Shown here: piece after piece, positions 43,863-52,960 of the stretch
Position numbering within the stretch: position 1 is the first letter of the stretch
Layout of the letters: each line of letters begins with the position of its first letter
The notes under the pieces: generated by a model
Seen by the model: the letters and a program-made list of their open reading frames with translations, nothing else
Databases searched by the model: none
Told to the model about the DNA's origin: nothing
Translations under genes and position numbers: made by a program
Source: Salinimicrobium gaetbulicola
GTDB taxonomy: Bacteria; Bacteroidota; Bacteroidia; Flavobacteriales; Flavobacteriaceae
Assembly (NCBI RefSeq): GCF_042676025.1
Contig: NZ_JBHTJP010000035.1
Location: forward strand, 186,001-250,000
Direction of reading: 5' to 3'
DNA length: 64,000 nucleotides

Positions 43863-44641
43863 TATTCTAGTGAAATTTCATCGTAGCCCGAAGGTATGGA
43901 AAATGGAAAAGATACAGGCACATTAAAATCAACTCCTCTAAACTGCATATCTATTCGGGTGTTTTGTGCGCCTTCATTGGCCACAATCTGTATCTCACCC
44001 GGAAATAACTGCTGGCCTATTTTCTGATACTGGGGATAAGTGACCGTCACACTTCGGTTCGCGTTCGCCTGCCCTATTTGCTGAGCTACGGCTTTAAAAT
44101 TACCGGCGTCCAAAAGAAATAGTTTTTTCAAAAATCCTTCCGCGGAAGGCTCCAGCTGATACCCTCGTGAAGATTCGGTTAATTTATACCGCTCATCCCT
44201 GAGATCATAAATAGCCTGCCCTATCAATAAGTTCTGAACTTTTTGATAATCCAGGGGAGTTCCCAAAAGATCGCTCAGCAACCTGAAGTCACCATCAAAA
44301 TAGGTTTTTGAGATCTTTTCATAGAAGCGCACTGAATTTGGAGTGATCATGACCTTAGCTAATGGAATGCCCAGTAATTGGCCGCTCATCCAGATAGTAT
44401 CATTCTTCTTCATCCTGAAATTCACGGTCACGCTTTGATCCCTTTCTTCGGTCGAGTATCGTACACTCAGTTTACCCTGTAGCGTCTCAAAATTGGCTTC
44501 ATTAGTGTAATGCTGTGCTACCACTGCCGCGAGAGCCTCATCTTCGGGCGCCACGGTTCCCATCTTTGCATTACGGCTACCACAGGAAGCCAGGATCACT
44601 AAGGAAAACAGTAAGAGCGTTATTTGAAATTTCTTATTCAT
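43862..44641 (-). CDS. DUF4292 lipoprotein
   Basis: The protein has 259 residues from the ATG at 44641; a TTG one codon earlier is possible. It has a lipoprotein signal with 'LVILASCGSRN' (C20). The mature part has the DUF4292 pattern 'FETLQGKLSVRYS', 'VTVNFRMKKNDTIWMSG', and 'FYEKISKTYFDGDF', suggestive of a curved beta-sheet resembling LolA/LolB. It sits between a TPR protein and envC. A role in lipoprotein or lipid handling at the outer membrane is inference. Confidence 0.85.
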   Translation of the reverse strand: MNKKFQITLLLFSLVILASCGSRNAKMGTVAPEDEALAAVVAQHYTNEANFETLQGKLSVRYSTEERDQSVTVNFRMKKNDTIWMSGQLLGIPLAKVMITPNSVRFYEKISKTYFDGDFRLLSDLLGTPLDYQKVQNLLIGQAIYDLRDERYKLTESSRGYQLEPSAEGFLKKLFLLDAGNFKAVAQQIGQANANRSVTVTYPQYQKIGQQLFPGEIQIVANEGAQNTRIDMQFRGVDFNVPVSFPFSIPSGYDEISLE

Positions 44642-44649
44642 CAATTTTT

Positions 44650-46011
44650 TTAATTTTCGGGTTCATTTGCCTTTTCTCTGAATTTCGAAGCTTTTTCCGG
44701 CTCATTTAACCCGTTGTAAGTATTAACCAATTCCGAATAAAAACTGGTTTCCATTACACGGTCATCGATCAAATAATCCAATCCAAAAAGCAGACTTTCC
44801 TCGGCTTCCCGGTACTTCTTCAATTCATTCAGCGCTTTCCCTTTAAAAAGGTACAACATAGGTTGGGACGGAAAGATCTCCAGGGCTTTATCACTTAATG
44901 CCACCGCTTCTTCATTCTTATCGAATTCCAGTTGCAGTTCCAGCACGTCGCGGTAAAGACCAAAATTATCGGTTTCTGTCTCAAGCGCCAGTTCGAAGTA
45001 CTTCAAAGCCTGTTCCTTTTTTCTCTTTTCAAGAAAAAAAGTTCCTAGTTGCCCATAAACCTTGGTATTATTTTCCTCCTCTGAAAAGATTCCAACGAGC
45101 GTAATAAGCTCATCCTCCAGCGTTGGGTTTTCTGAAACATACAGCAGAAAATCGTTCAACGCCTGATATTTAGTCGATTCATCTATTTCCCCACTGGAGA
45201 GCACGACCTTCATCGATTCAACGGCCTCTTCCGTTTCATTCTCATTGAGATGAAATTTATAAAGCGCCAGGTGCACCAATTCTGATTCGGGATCCATTTC
45301 AAGGAGTTTTTTGGCCGTTTCAAAAGCCTCCTCGGGGCGCCCATTCTCACTGTATACAAAAATGAGATTCAGATAACTTTTCTCATCGGTAGAATCTTTA
45401 GCGATGTTGTCCTGCAACTCTTTAAGTTGTGCATCTACATTATTGGTTTGGGAATATACCTGCCTTCTCAAACTATCGCGACTGGTACTGGAGCCTTTTT
45501 TCGCATCTAATGAATCCAGGAGTTTTATGGCGATATCAAAGTTTTCATTCAGAATTTGAAGGTTCACCAGGTCTTCGGAATAAGAAGTATCCAGAATGGC
45601 CAGGGTCTTCACTACCGGTAACGCTTTTTCGAAGCTCCTGCTTAAAAAATACGATTTATAGAGCTCCTGTAAAATCGCCGTATTCTTGGGAACTTTTTTG
45701 CGTCCCGTTTCAAGATAAGCAGCTGCTTCATCAAACTGCTGTAAGGCATTGAAGTTCTTTCCTAGCTCAAGGTAAACTACCGGTCTCGCCTCCAGAGAAA
45801 GGCTTTTAAGCAAGGCATCTATAGCCTTCCCGTAATTCTCGATTGCCTTTTGTTTAAGAGCTTCAAAAAAGTATTCCTGGAATGCATCTTCTACATCGCC
45901 CAGAGAATCTGAAGCAACTTCCACCACAGGTTTTCCCTTTTCCTGAGCATTGACTGAACCGGAAAAAGATAGCAAGGCGAAAAAGGTGATTATCAGGAAA
46001 TATTTCTTCAT
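44650..46011 (-). CDS. Secreted TPR protein
   Basis: The 453-residue protein has a signal peptide (about 1-22, 'SFSGSVNAQ') and then a nearly continuous run of degenerate TPR-type helical hairpins (for example 'PVVYLELGKNFNALQQFDEA' and 'PMLYLFKGKALNELKKYREA'). It probably acts as a periplasmic scaffold. It ends 5 bp before the lipoprotein gene and starts 27 bp after the nucleotidyltransferase stop, so it shares an operon with them. Confidence 0.88.
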   Translation of the reverse strand: MKKYFLIITFFALLSFSGSVNAQEKGKPVVEVASDSLGDVEDAFQEYFFEALKQKAIENYGKAIDALLKSLSLEARPVVYLELGKNFNALQQFDEAAAYLETGRKKVPKNTAILQELYKSYFLSRSFEKALPVVKTLAILDTSYSEDLVNLQILNENFDIAIKLLDSLDAKKGSSTSRDSLRRQVYSQTNNVDAQLKELQDNIAKDSTDEKSYLNLIFVYSENGRPEEAFETAKKLLEMDPESELVHLALYKFHLNENETEEAVESMKVVLSSGEIDESTKYQALNDFLLYVSENPTLEDELITLVGIFSEEENNTKVYGQLGTFFLEKRKKEQALKYFELALETETDNFGLYRDVLELQLEFDKNEEAVALSDKALEIFPSQPMLYLFKGKALNELKKYREAEESLLFGLDYLIDDRVMETSFYSELVNTYNGLNEPEKASKFREKANEPEN

Positions 46012-46038
46012 ACTTTTTTCGCCTTATGTTTTAATTAT

Positions 46039-47049
46039 CTATTCTAAAACCGAATAATCGCCTATGCTGATCTCAGTAAACTCACCATTAAATTTAGCAA
46101 AGTTTCCTATCATGGCGTTCTTAAGTTTGGCATTTTCAACTTCCGAGAAGGTTTGGATCAAACTGTTCTCAATAGTCGAGTTCGTGATCTTACAACCATT
46201 TCCGATGGAAACATTCGGACCAATTTTCGCATTTTTAAGCACCACGTTCTCCCCAATAAAGCAAGGTTCAATGATCTCTGAATTTTCCATTTTCAGATCT
46301 TTAGAAACCAGTTCTTCCCCGTCTTCCTGAAGGAAATTGAGCATGCGGGTATTGGTTTCAACAGTCACCTGTTTGTTCCCGCAGTCCATCCACTCATCCA
46401 CTTTTCCGGGAACAAAGATCTTCCCTTTCTGTTTCATGGCTTCGATCCCGTCATTGATCTGATACTCCCCGCCTCTTATGATGTTCTTATCCAGAACTTC
46501 CTGAAGTTCATTCTTCAGGACTGCAACATCTTTGAAGTAGTATATCCCGATCACAGCAAGATCTGAAACGAACTCAGATGGCTTTTCTACCAGGTCAACG
46601 ATCTGTTTTTTGTCATTCAGCTGCACTACGCCATACGCTGAAGGGTTTTCTACCTGTTTTACCCATATCACCCCATCTGCATCTTTATCTAACGTAAAAT
46701 CGGCTTTAAAAAGTGTATCTGCATAAGCGATCACCGCGGGACCCTCAAGTGAATCCTTTGCACACATGATTGCGTGACCGGTACCAAGGGGTTTGTCCTG
46801 GTAGTAAATGGTTCCTTTCGCACCCAATGCCTGGGCAATATCCTTAAGGTCTGATTCCACTTTTTCTCCGAAATCCTCCCCGATTATAAAGGCGATCTCA
46901 TCGATCTTCTCATCCAATACCTTGGCAATATCTTCCACAAGACGGTGGACAATAGGTTTTCCTGCAATTGGAATTAATGGTTTAGGTACTGTTAGGGTAT
47001 GGGGGCGAAGACGCGAACCGCGACCTGCCATAGGTACTATAATTTTCAT
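46039..47049 (-). CDS. Sugar-phosphate nucleotidyltransferase with left-handed beta-helix tail
   Basis: The 336-residue protein has the nucleotidyltransferase signature 'PMAGRGSRLRPHTLTVPKPL' and a C-terminal hexapeptide-repeat segment (about 255-336, 'IGENVVLKNAKIGPNVSIGN'). It should join an NTP to a sugar 1-phosphate, as in RmlA or GlmU-type enzymes; the exact sugar cannot be read. The neighbouring flippase suggests a product used for surface glycans. Confidence 0.88.
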   Translation of the reverse strand: MKIIVPMAGRGSRLRPHTLTVPKPLIPIAGKPIVHRLVEDIAKVLDEKIDEIAFIIGEDFGEKVESDLKDIAQALGAKGTIYYQDKPLGTGHAIMCAKDSLEGPAVIAYADTLFKADFTLDKDADGVIWVKQVENPSAYGVVQLNDKKQIVDLVEKPSEFVSDLAVIGIYYFKDVAVLKNELQEVLDKNIIRGGEYQINDGIEAMKQKGKIFVPGKVDEWMDCGNKQVTVETNTRMLNFLQEDGEELVSKDLKMENSEIIEPCFIGENVVLKNAKIGPNVSIGNGCKITNSTIENSLIQTFSEVENAKLKNAMIGNFAKFNGEFTEISIGDYSVLE

Positions 47050-47164
47050 TATTTCAGATTTGAGTATTTAGTCGTGAGAATTGAGTTGAATTTTTTAGCA
47101 CAATTCTCCCGGTATATTTTTGTTAACTGTTAATTGATCATTGTTTATTGTTCATTGACCCTTG
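47050..47164. other. Intergenic tract with TGAG and ATTG(T/A)T words
   Basis: This 115-bp gap holds GTGAGAATTGAGTTGAA and then ATTGATCATTGTTTATTGTTCATTGA, a low-complexity run of ATTG words. A related phrase (TATTGAGAATTGAGTAGTGAGAA) is found between atpG and atpA. No gene is seen. Confidence 0.5.
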
Positions 47165-47599
47165 TTACTTTGTTCCGGTGCTGCCAAAGCCGCCTGCACC
47201 ACGTGATGTTTCTTCAAGCACTTCAACCTCTTTCCAGAAAATGTGCTCATGACGTGCGATCACCAGCTGGGCAACGCGCTCTCCGTTCTCAACAGTAAAA
47301 GCATCATTTGAAAGGTTTACCAGGATCACCCCTATCTCACCACGGTAATCTGCATCGATTGTGCCCGGAGAATTCAGTACGGTAATGCCTTTTTTTGCTG
47401 CCAGTCCGCTTCTTGGTCTCACCTGGGCTTCATATCCAACTGGGAGTTCAATAAAAAGTCCGGTTTTGATAATGGCTCTTTCAAGAGGTTTTAAAGTCAC
47501 CGGTTCAGAAAGGTTCGCTCTCAGGTCCATTCCTGCTGAACTTCCGGTCTCATATGCCGGCAAGTCGTGCTGGGACTTGTTGATAATCTTTACGTTCAT
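47165..47599 (-). CDS. dut: dUTP diphosphatase
   Basis: The 144-residue protein carries all five trimeric dUTPase motifs, including 'SAGMDLRAN', 'RPRSGLA', 'GTIDADYRGEIGVIL', and 'RGAGGFGSTG'. It converts dUTP to dUMP and pyrophosphate, keeping uracil out of DNA. It lies between the nucleotidyltransferase and the flippase on the same strand. Confidence 0.97.
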   Translation of the reverse strand: MNVKIINKSQHDLPAYETGSSAGMDLRANLSEPVTLKPLERAIIKTGLFIELPVGYEAQVRPRSGLAAKKGITVLNSPGTIDADYRGEIGVILVNLSNDAFTVENGERVAQLVIARHEHIFWKEVEVLEETSRGAGGFGSTGTK

Positions 47600-47621
47600 G
47601 TGTTTTGATTTTCTTCGGAAG

Positions 47622-49082
47622 CTATGTTTGAGGCTTCTTCAAAAGTTGTTTTAATTGGTCTTTTTCAGCAAAATATATTAGGCCGAAAAAGATAAGAATT
47701 AATATACTGCCTAAATAATAATTATTTCTAAAAACATAGAAATAGACCGCCGAAAAAGTAATGGAAAGCAGCAGGTAACTGCCTATTCTTTTAAGGTCAT
47801 AGGGAATGGGATAATATTTTCTTCCAAAATAAAAAGACAACAACATCATGCTGCCGTATGCCGCCATGGTGGCGATCGCCGAACCGACATAACTGAAATA
47901 AGGGATCAGCCAGAAGTTCAACACCAACGTGACCACCGCTCCGAAAATGGATATATAACCCGCGAACTTTGTACGATCACTCACCTTGTACCAAACCGAA
48001 AGGTTATGATAGATCCCTAAAAAAAGGTTTGCCATCAAGATCATTGGCACCACTTTCATCGCTTCCCAATAAGAGGAATCGCGGATCAATAAAAGTTTGA
48101 GCAGGTCTGAAAATACCGTGACAGTAATAAGGATGGCTGCTCCAAAGATCACAAAATACTTGGTGATCATTGCGTATGTTTTGGTAGCGTCCTTCTCTTT
48201 AGCATGACTAAAGAAGAAGGGCTCGATTCCCATTCTAAAAGCAGTTGCGAACAGCGTCATAAACAGGGCGAGCCTGTAACACGCGGCGTAAGCTCCCACT
48301 TCAGACTTTGCGATATCTTCAGGAAGCAGCTTACCTAAAAGGATCTTATCGAAAACCTCATTAATTACAAAACCAATCCCGGCGATAAGAATCGGGCTTC
48401 CGTAGCGAAGCATCTTTTTCCATAGCTGTGTATTGAATTGATATTTCAGCTTCAGGTAGAACGGAAGCATTACCAGTAAAGTAAGCGCACTTGCGATTAA
48501 GTTGGAGATGAAGATATATGCGATCTCAAAATCCGGTTTGTAGATCTTTTGAAGCATTGCGCTGTCTTCTGCCCAAATTGGGAGGAAAACGATAAAGAAA
48601 ATATTCAGTCCCAGATTTACGGCAACGTTTCCAATCTTGACCAGAGCGAAAACCATGGGACGTTCTGTCGCCCGTAACCAGGCAAACGGAATTGTCACCA
48701 GGGCATCCAAAGCGAGAATCAATAATACATAGACGATATAATGCGAAGCGATATCGGTTGCTTCGGAAAGATCATCCTTCAGCAGAAAACCTAGCGCCAG
48801 AAATATTGTCGTGGTTCCAATTAGAGATATGGAAGAAGTGGAGACAACCTCTTTCCTGAAATCTTCCTGGTGGAAAAACCTGAAAAAAGAGGTTTCCATA
48901 CCATAGGCCAGCAAGACATTAAATACGGCGATCCAGGAAAATACAATGGCTACTTCTCCAAAACCTTCGGTAGGCAGATAGGCGGAGTACAGCGGCAACA
49001 ACAGAAAGGATAACATCCTTGGTACCACCGTGGCTACGCCATAAATAAAGGTTTGCTTAAATAGTTTTTGAAGGAGGGCCAA
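47622..49082 (-). CDS. Oligosaccharide flippase (MATE/MVF superfamily)
   Basis: The 486-residue membrane protein has about 14 predicted TM helices and starts 'FKQTFIYGVATVVPRMLSFL', typical of the Wzx-like flippases of flavobacteria. It probably moves lipid-linked glycan units across the inner membrane. The start is TTG at 49082; no ATG precedes the first conserved helix. It is the first of the run ending in envC. Confidence 0.9.
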   Translation of the reverse strand: MALLQKLFKQTFIYGVATVVPRMLSFLLLPLYSAYLPTEGFGEVAIVFSWIAVFNVLLAYGMETSFFRFFHQEDFRKEVVSTSSISLIGTTTIFLALGFLLKDDLSEATDIASHYIVYVLLILALDALVTIPFAWLRATERPMVFALVKIGNVAVNLGLNIFFIVFLPIWAEDSAMLQKIYKPDFEIAYIFISNLIASALTLLVMLPFYLKLKYQFNTQLWKKMLRYGSPILIAGIGFVINEVFDKILLGKLLPEDIAKSEVGAYAACYRLALFMTLFATAFRMGIEPFFFSHAKEKDATKTYAMITKYFVIFGAAILITVTVFSDLLKLLLIRDSSYWEAMKVVPMILMANLFLGIYHNLSVWYKVSDRTKFAGYISIFGAVVTLVLNFWLIPYFSYVGSAIATMAAYGSMMLLSFYFGRKYYPIPYDLKRIGSYLLLSITFSAVYFYVFRNNYYLGSILILIFFGLIYFAEKDQLKQLLKKPQT

Positions 49083-49128
49083 TAGTAATTTGGTTGAGTT
49101 TTATCTCACAAATGTACTATAGGTGAGC

Positions 49129-49644
49129 TTAATGCCGAATATTTTCAGGCTTTTTTATTTTGACACCGGTTGAATCACGCTTCTTAATACCCGTGATCCT
49201 GAAATATTTCACCTTTCCGTGTTTTGTATAACGAACGACAGCCTCATCTTTTTCCATCCCAAAAGGCATTTTCTCAAGTCTCTCCGGAGCGGGGTTTCCA
49301 AATTCCTTTTTCGGGTCTTCATGCATGATCAATTCCGGAGCTTTTCCTTCCGCTGAAGGGATCTTAAAGGTCGCTATATAAAGATTTGGATGTTGTGAAT
49401 CCTTCTGGAGTACCGCTTTTCTTCCGCGGAAATAAACCGTGTCCATATCGATCTTTGCACCTTTCTCAACCGGGATGAATAAATTAAATCCGGAATCGGC
49501 TCCTTTTACCCCACCGGTCCAGCTCGTATAATAAGCCTGTTCTAATGTGACAGGTGGTTCTTCCTGAAGCTTTTTGCCATTCGCGCAGTTGGCGAAAATG
49601 AATAAAAAAGTACAGAAAAACAGGATGTGCAAAAATGGTTTCAT
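49129..49644 (-). CDS. Hypothetical lipoprotein
   Basis: The 171-residue protein has a lipoprotein signal ending 'FLFIFANCANGKK' (C20). The mature part, with 'YYTSWTGGVKGADSGFNLFI' and 'IDMDTVYFRGRKAVLQ', is a pattern I recognise only as a conserved Bacteroidota lipoprotein of unknown role. It precedes the flippase by 46 bp and follows the atp terminator. Confidence 0.82.
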   Translation of the reverse strand: MKPFLHILFFCTFLFIFANCANGKKLQEEPPVTLEQAYYTSWTGGVKGADSGFNLFIPVEKGAKIDMDTVYFRGRKAVLQKDSQHPNLYIATFKIPSAEGKAPELIMHEDPKKEFGNPAPERLEKMPFGMEKDEAVVRYTKHGKVKYFRITGIKKRDSTGVKIKKPENIRH

Positions 49645-49702
49645 GAGCAGGGTTAGATTGGTTCATAAAATTGGAATCAAATTTAATACCAATTAAAAAA
49701 GA

Positions 49703-49730
49703 AAAACCCATACCAATCGGTATGGGTTTT
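49703..49730 (-). terminator. Terminator of the atp operon
   Basis: A 12-bp stem (AAAACCCATACC / GGTATGGGTTTT) with a 4-nt loop is followed on the minus strand by a T-rich tract. It lies about 120 bp beyond the atpG stop. Confidence 0.9.
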
Positions 49731-49770
49731 CAAAAATCTGAATTTCAGACGATTATATTTTTAAAAGCCG

Positions 49771-49870
49771 CGCTTTTATTTATTTAAAGCTTCGGTTTTT
49801 TGATAATTTGACTCCGCTAACGCGTCGTCCAATTGATCTCAGCCCCGCTTTTATTTATTTAAAGCTTCGG
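49771..49870. repeat. 25-bp direct repeat of the atpG 3' end
   Basis: The 25-mer at 49846-49870, which covers the last codons and stop of atpG, recurs exactly at 49771-49795, 75 bp away. The spacing keeps the same reading frame, and the second copy also ends EALNK-stop in that frame. It looks like a partial tandem duplication or slippage scar. Confidence 0.8.
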
Positions 49871-50711
49871 CTCCACCAACAATTTCTAAGATCTCGTTGG
49901 TAATAGATGCCTGACGGGCTTTGTTGTATGATAATTTCAACGAATCACGCAATTCGGTCGCGTTATCGGTAGCTTTATGCATCGCGGTCATACGCGCACC
50001 ATGCTCAGAAGCGAAGGAATCACGAAGAGCCTTAAAGATCTGCATTTTCAAAGACTTCGGGATCAATTCAAGAACGATCTCCTCTTTAGAAGGCTCAAAA
50101 ATGTAATCAAGCACAGCTTCTTCATCGGTCTCAACAGGAACGATAGGTAGAAACTGCTCCTTCATCACGATCTGGGTAGCAGCATTCTTGAACTGGTTGT
50201 ATACAACAACGATCTTGTCATATTTCCCGTCCACGAACTGCTTCATAAGATCTTCAGCAATGGCAGCCACGTTATCGTAGCTAAGATCGTCATAGATGGC
50301 ATTGTCGTTCTTATAAACCTCAAAGGTCTTAGAAAGAATGTCATTCGCCTTCTTACCAATGGTCATAATCTCTACATTCTTACTGCTGAAATCCTCTGCA
50401 GCTAGCTGCTTGACAGCTTTAACAATGTTAGAGTTAAAAGCGCCGGCCAATCCTCTGTTAGAAGAAATAGCTACAATAAGGACATTATTGACCTCACGTT
50501 GCTCTGCATATTTACTGCTTTGATCACTATCTAAAGTAGCACTCAGGCTTTGAAGTAATTCAGAAAGCTTTTCGGCGTAAGGTCTCATCGCTGTAATAGC
50601 ATCCTGAGCCTTACTCAACTTAGCAGCCGACACCATTTTCATGGCACTGGTGATCTGCATGGTTGAGGAAACCGATGTAATCCTACTTCGTAGTTCTTTT
50701 AAGTTTGCCAT
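49851..50711 (-). CDS. atpG: F1 ATP synthase gamma subunit
   Basis: The 286-residue protein starts 'MANLKELRSRITSVSSTMQI' and ends 'YNKARQASITNEILEIVGGA', the paired coiled-coil helices that form the rotor shaft. It is last in the operon atpBEFHAG. No beta (atpD) or epsilon (atpC) gene is in the window, as usual for Bacteroidota, where they lie elsewhere. Its 3' end is duplicated downstream. Confidence 0.97.
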   Translation of the reverse strand: MANLKELRSRITSVSSTMQITSAMKMVSAAKLSKAQDAITAMRPYAEKLSELLQSLSATLDSDQSSKYAEQREVNNVLIVAISSNRGLAGAFNSNIVKAVKQLAAEDFSSKNVEIMTIGKKANDILSKTFEVYKNDNAIYDDLSYDNVAAIAEDLMKQFVDGKYDKIVVVYNQFKNAATQIVMKEQFLPIVPVETDEEAVLDYIFEPSKEEIVLELIPKSLKMQIFKALRDSFASEHGARMTAMHKATDNATELRDSLKLSYNKARQASITNEILEIVGGAEALNK

Positions 50712-50734
50712 TTCTTAGTACTTGGTATTGAGAA

Positions 50735-50763
50735 TTGAGTAGTGAGAAGATCCCACTACTCAA
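50735..50763 (-). other. Stem-loop in the atpA-atpG gap
   Basis: TTGAGTAGTG / CACTACTCAA form a perfect 10-bp stem with a 9-nt loop in the 66-bp gap. It has no T run, so it is more likely an mRNA stability or processing element than a terminator. Confidence 0.55.
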
Positions 50764-50777
50764 CACAAACTTGTTTA

Positions 50778-52358
50778 TTAGGCTTTAAATTTCGCTGAAA
50801 GTTCTTTAGAAACTTTAGTCAAGGTATCTGTAACCTCATCTGTAAGTTTTCCGGCTTTCAACGTATCAAGGATATCTCTGTGCTTAGCGTTAAGATACTC
50901 CAGGTAATCTTTTTCGAAATCTCTTACTTTCTCAACCGGCACATCTCTCAACAAGTTCTTAGAACCTGCATAGATGATAGCGATCTGCTCTTCAACCGGG
51001 TAAGGGTTGTTTTGAGCCTGCTTAAGGATCTCAACGTTACGTCTACCTTTCTCGATCACGCTTAAAGTAGCGGCATCAAGGTCTGAACCGAACTTGGCGA
51101 AAGCTTCCAATTCACGGAATTGTGCCTGGTCAAGTTTCAAAGTACCTGCAACTTTCTTCATAGACTTGATCTGAGCAGCCCCCCCAACACGAGATACAGA
51201 AATACCTACGTTAATTGCAGGACGAACCCCTGAGTTGAACAAATCTGAAGTTAAGAAGATCTGACCATCGGTAATCGAAATTACGTTAGTCGGGATATAA
51301 GCGGAAACGTCACCAGCCTGAGTCTCAATAAGCGGAAGTGCGGTTAAGGAACCACCACCTTTCACTTTATCTTTCAATACATCTGGAAGATCGTTCATGT
51401 TCTTCGCGATACTGTCATCAGCGATCACTTTTGCTGCACGCTCCAGTAATCTTGAGTGAAGGAAGAAAACGTCTCCAGGGTATGCCTCACGTCCCGGTGG
51501 ACGACGAAGAAGCAAAGATACCTCACGGTAAGCTACCGCCTGCTTAGAAAGATCATCATAAACGATCAATGCAGGACGACCTGTATCCCTGAAATACTCA
51601 CCGATCGCAGCACCTGCGAAAGGAGCATAAACCTGCATAGGAGCAGGATCTGATGCGTTAGCGGCAACAATAGTAGTATAAGCTAAAGCTCCTTTATCTT
51701 CAAGAGTCTTCGCGATACCGGCTACAGTAGAGGCTTTTTGCCCGATTGCCACATATATACAATAAACAGGTTCCCCTGCATCATAAAATTCCTTTTGGTT
51801 AAGGATGGTATCAATAACCACAGCAGTCTTACCTGTCTGACGGTCACCAATTACCAACTCCCTTTGTCCACGACCAATCGGCACCATGGCGTCGATCGCT
51901 TTAATTCCTGTTTGAAGAGGTTCAGTTACCGGTTGACGGTAAATTACTCCTGGAGCCTTACGTTCCAATGGCATCTGGAAAGTCTCTCCTTCAATAGGTC
52001 CTTTTCCGTCAATTGGCTGACCAAGGGTGTCAACTACACGACCAACAATTCCTTCTCCTACATTGATAGAAGCAATACGCTGTGTTCTTTTCACAGTTGC
52101 TCCCTCTTTCACATCCTTGTATGGACCTAAAAGTACCACCCCAACGTTATCTTCCTCAAGGTTAAGTACGATCCCTTCCAATCCGCTTTCGAATTCAACC
52201 AACTCACCGTATTGTGCGTTAGCAAGTCCGTAAACGTTGGCAATACCATCACCTACATTTAGTACAGTACCAACTTCATCCAATGAAGCTTTAGCTTCGA
52301 ACCCGGAAAGTTGTTTTTTTAATATTGCTGATACTTCAGCCGGATTTATTTCTGCCAT
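50778..52358 (-). CDS. atpA: F1 ATP synthase alpha subunit
   Basis: The 526-residue protein has 'ELVIGDRQTGKTAVV' (P-loop of the non-catalytic site), the family tail of about 150 residues, and the usual 'VGISVSRVGGAAQI' signature. It forms the alpha3beta3 ring with AtpD, whose gene is not in the window. It lies between atpH and atpG. Confidence 0.98.
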   Translation of the reverse strand: MAEINPAEVSAILKKQLSGFEAKASLDEVGTVLNVGDGIANVYGLANAQYGELVEFESGLEGIVLNLEEDNVGVVLLGPYKDVKEGATVKRTQRIASINVGEGIVGRVVDTLGQPIDGKGPIEGETFQMPLERKAPGVIYRQPVTEPLQTGIKAIDAMVPIGRGQRELVIGDRQTGKTAVVIDTILNQKEFYDAGEPVYCIYVAIGQKASTVAGIAKTLEDKGALAYTTIVAANASDPAPMQVYAPFAGAAIGEYFRDTGRPALIVYDDLSKQAVAYREVSLLLRRPPGREAYPGDVFFLHSRLLERAAKVIADDSIAKNMNDLPDVLKDKVKGGGSLTALPLIETQAGDVSAYIPTNVISITDGQIFLTSDLFNSGVRPAINVGISVSRVGGAAQIKSMKKVAGTLKLDQAQFRELEAFAKFGSDLDAATLSVIEKGRRNVEILKQAQNNPYPVEEQIAIIYAGSKNLLRDVPVEKVRDFEKDYLEYLNAKHRDILDTLKAGKLTDEVTDTLTKVSKELSAKFKA

Positions 52359-52401
52359 AATTATTTAGAATAAAATGCCACTTGACAAGTGACTGTTTTA
52401 A

Positions 52402-52956
52402 TTAAATTTTTGAAACGTATGCGTTGTTTTTAAATTCCCTTTTCAGGTTGCTGAGTTGAGCTTTGACACTTCCGTTATACTGGATATCGCCAACTCTTAA
52501 TATGAAACCACCAATGATGCTCTCATCAATGATGTTCTGGATCTTAGCCTCATTCCCGGTCAATTCCTTTACTTTCCCCTGAATCTTAGCTTCTAAAGCA
52601 GGGGTTAAAGGAAAAGCGGTAGTAACTTTGGCTACCTGTACATTGTTCATCTCATTATAAAGAGCTCTGTACTTAGAGGCCACCAAAGAAAGGATCTCAA
52701 TCCTGTTATTCTCAATCAATAGTTTAAAAACCTCTACAGTAACCGGATTCACATTTTTAAAGATCTCTAAAAGAGCGTTCTTTTTAATGTCATTCTTGAT
52801 AACCGGACTCTTAAGGAAAGTTCTCAATTCATCATTTTCTGAGATGGTCTCATTAATAAGCCCCATATCCTCATTGAGTTCCTTGGTAAGGTTTTTATCT
52901 TTCGCAAGGCTTATTACCGCCTTGGCATATCTTAAAGCTGCTTTGCTTCCCTGCAT
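52402..52956 (-). CDS. atpH: F1 ATP synthase delta subunit
   Basis: The 184-residue protein has the OSCP/delta pattern: N-terminal helical bundle ('ALRYAKAVISLAKDK') and the C-terminal 'IIDESIIGGFILRVGDIQYN'. It links F1 to the peripheral stalk. It follows atpF by 4 bp. Confidence 0.95.
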   Translation of the reverse strand: MQGSKAALRYAKAVISLAKDKNLTKELNEDMGLINETISENDELRTFLKSPVIKNDIKKNALLEIFKNVNPVTVEVFKLLIENNRIEILSLVASKYRALYNEMNNVQVAKVTTAFPLTPALEAKIQGKVKELTGNEAKIQNIIDESIIGGFILRVGDIQYNGSVKAQLSNLKREFKNNAYVSKI

Positions 52957-52960
52957 AATC

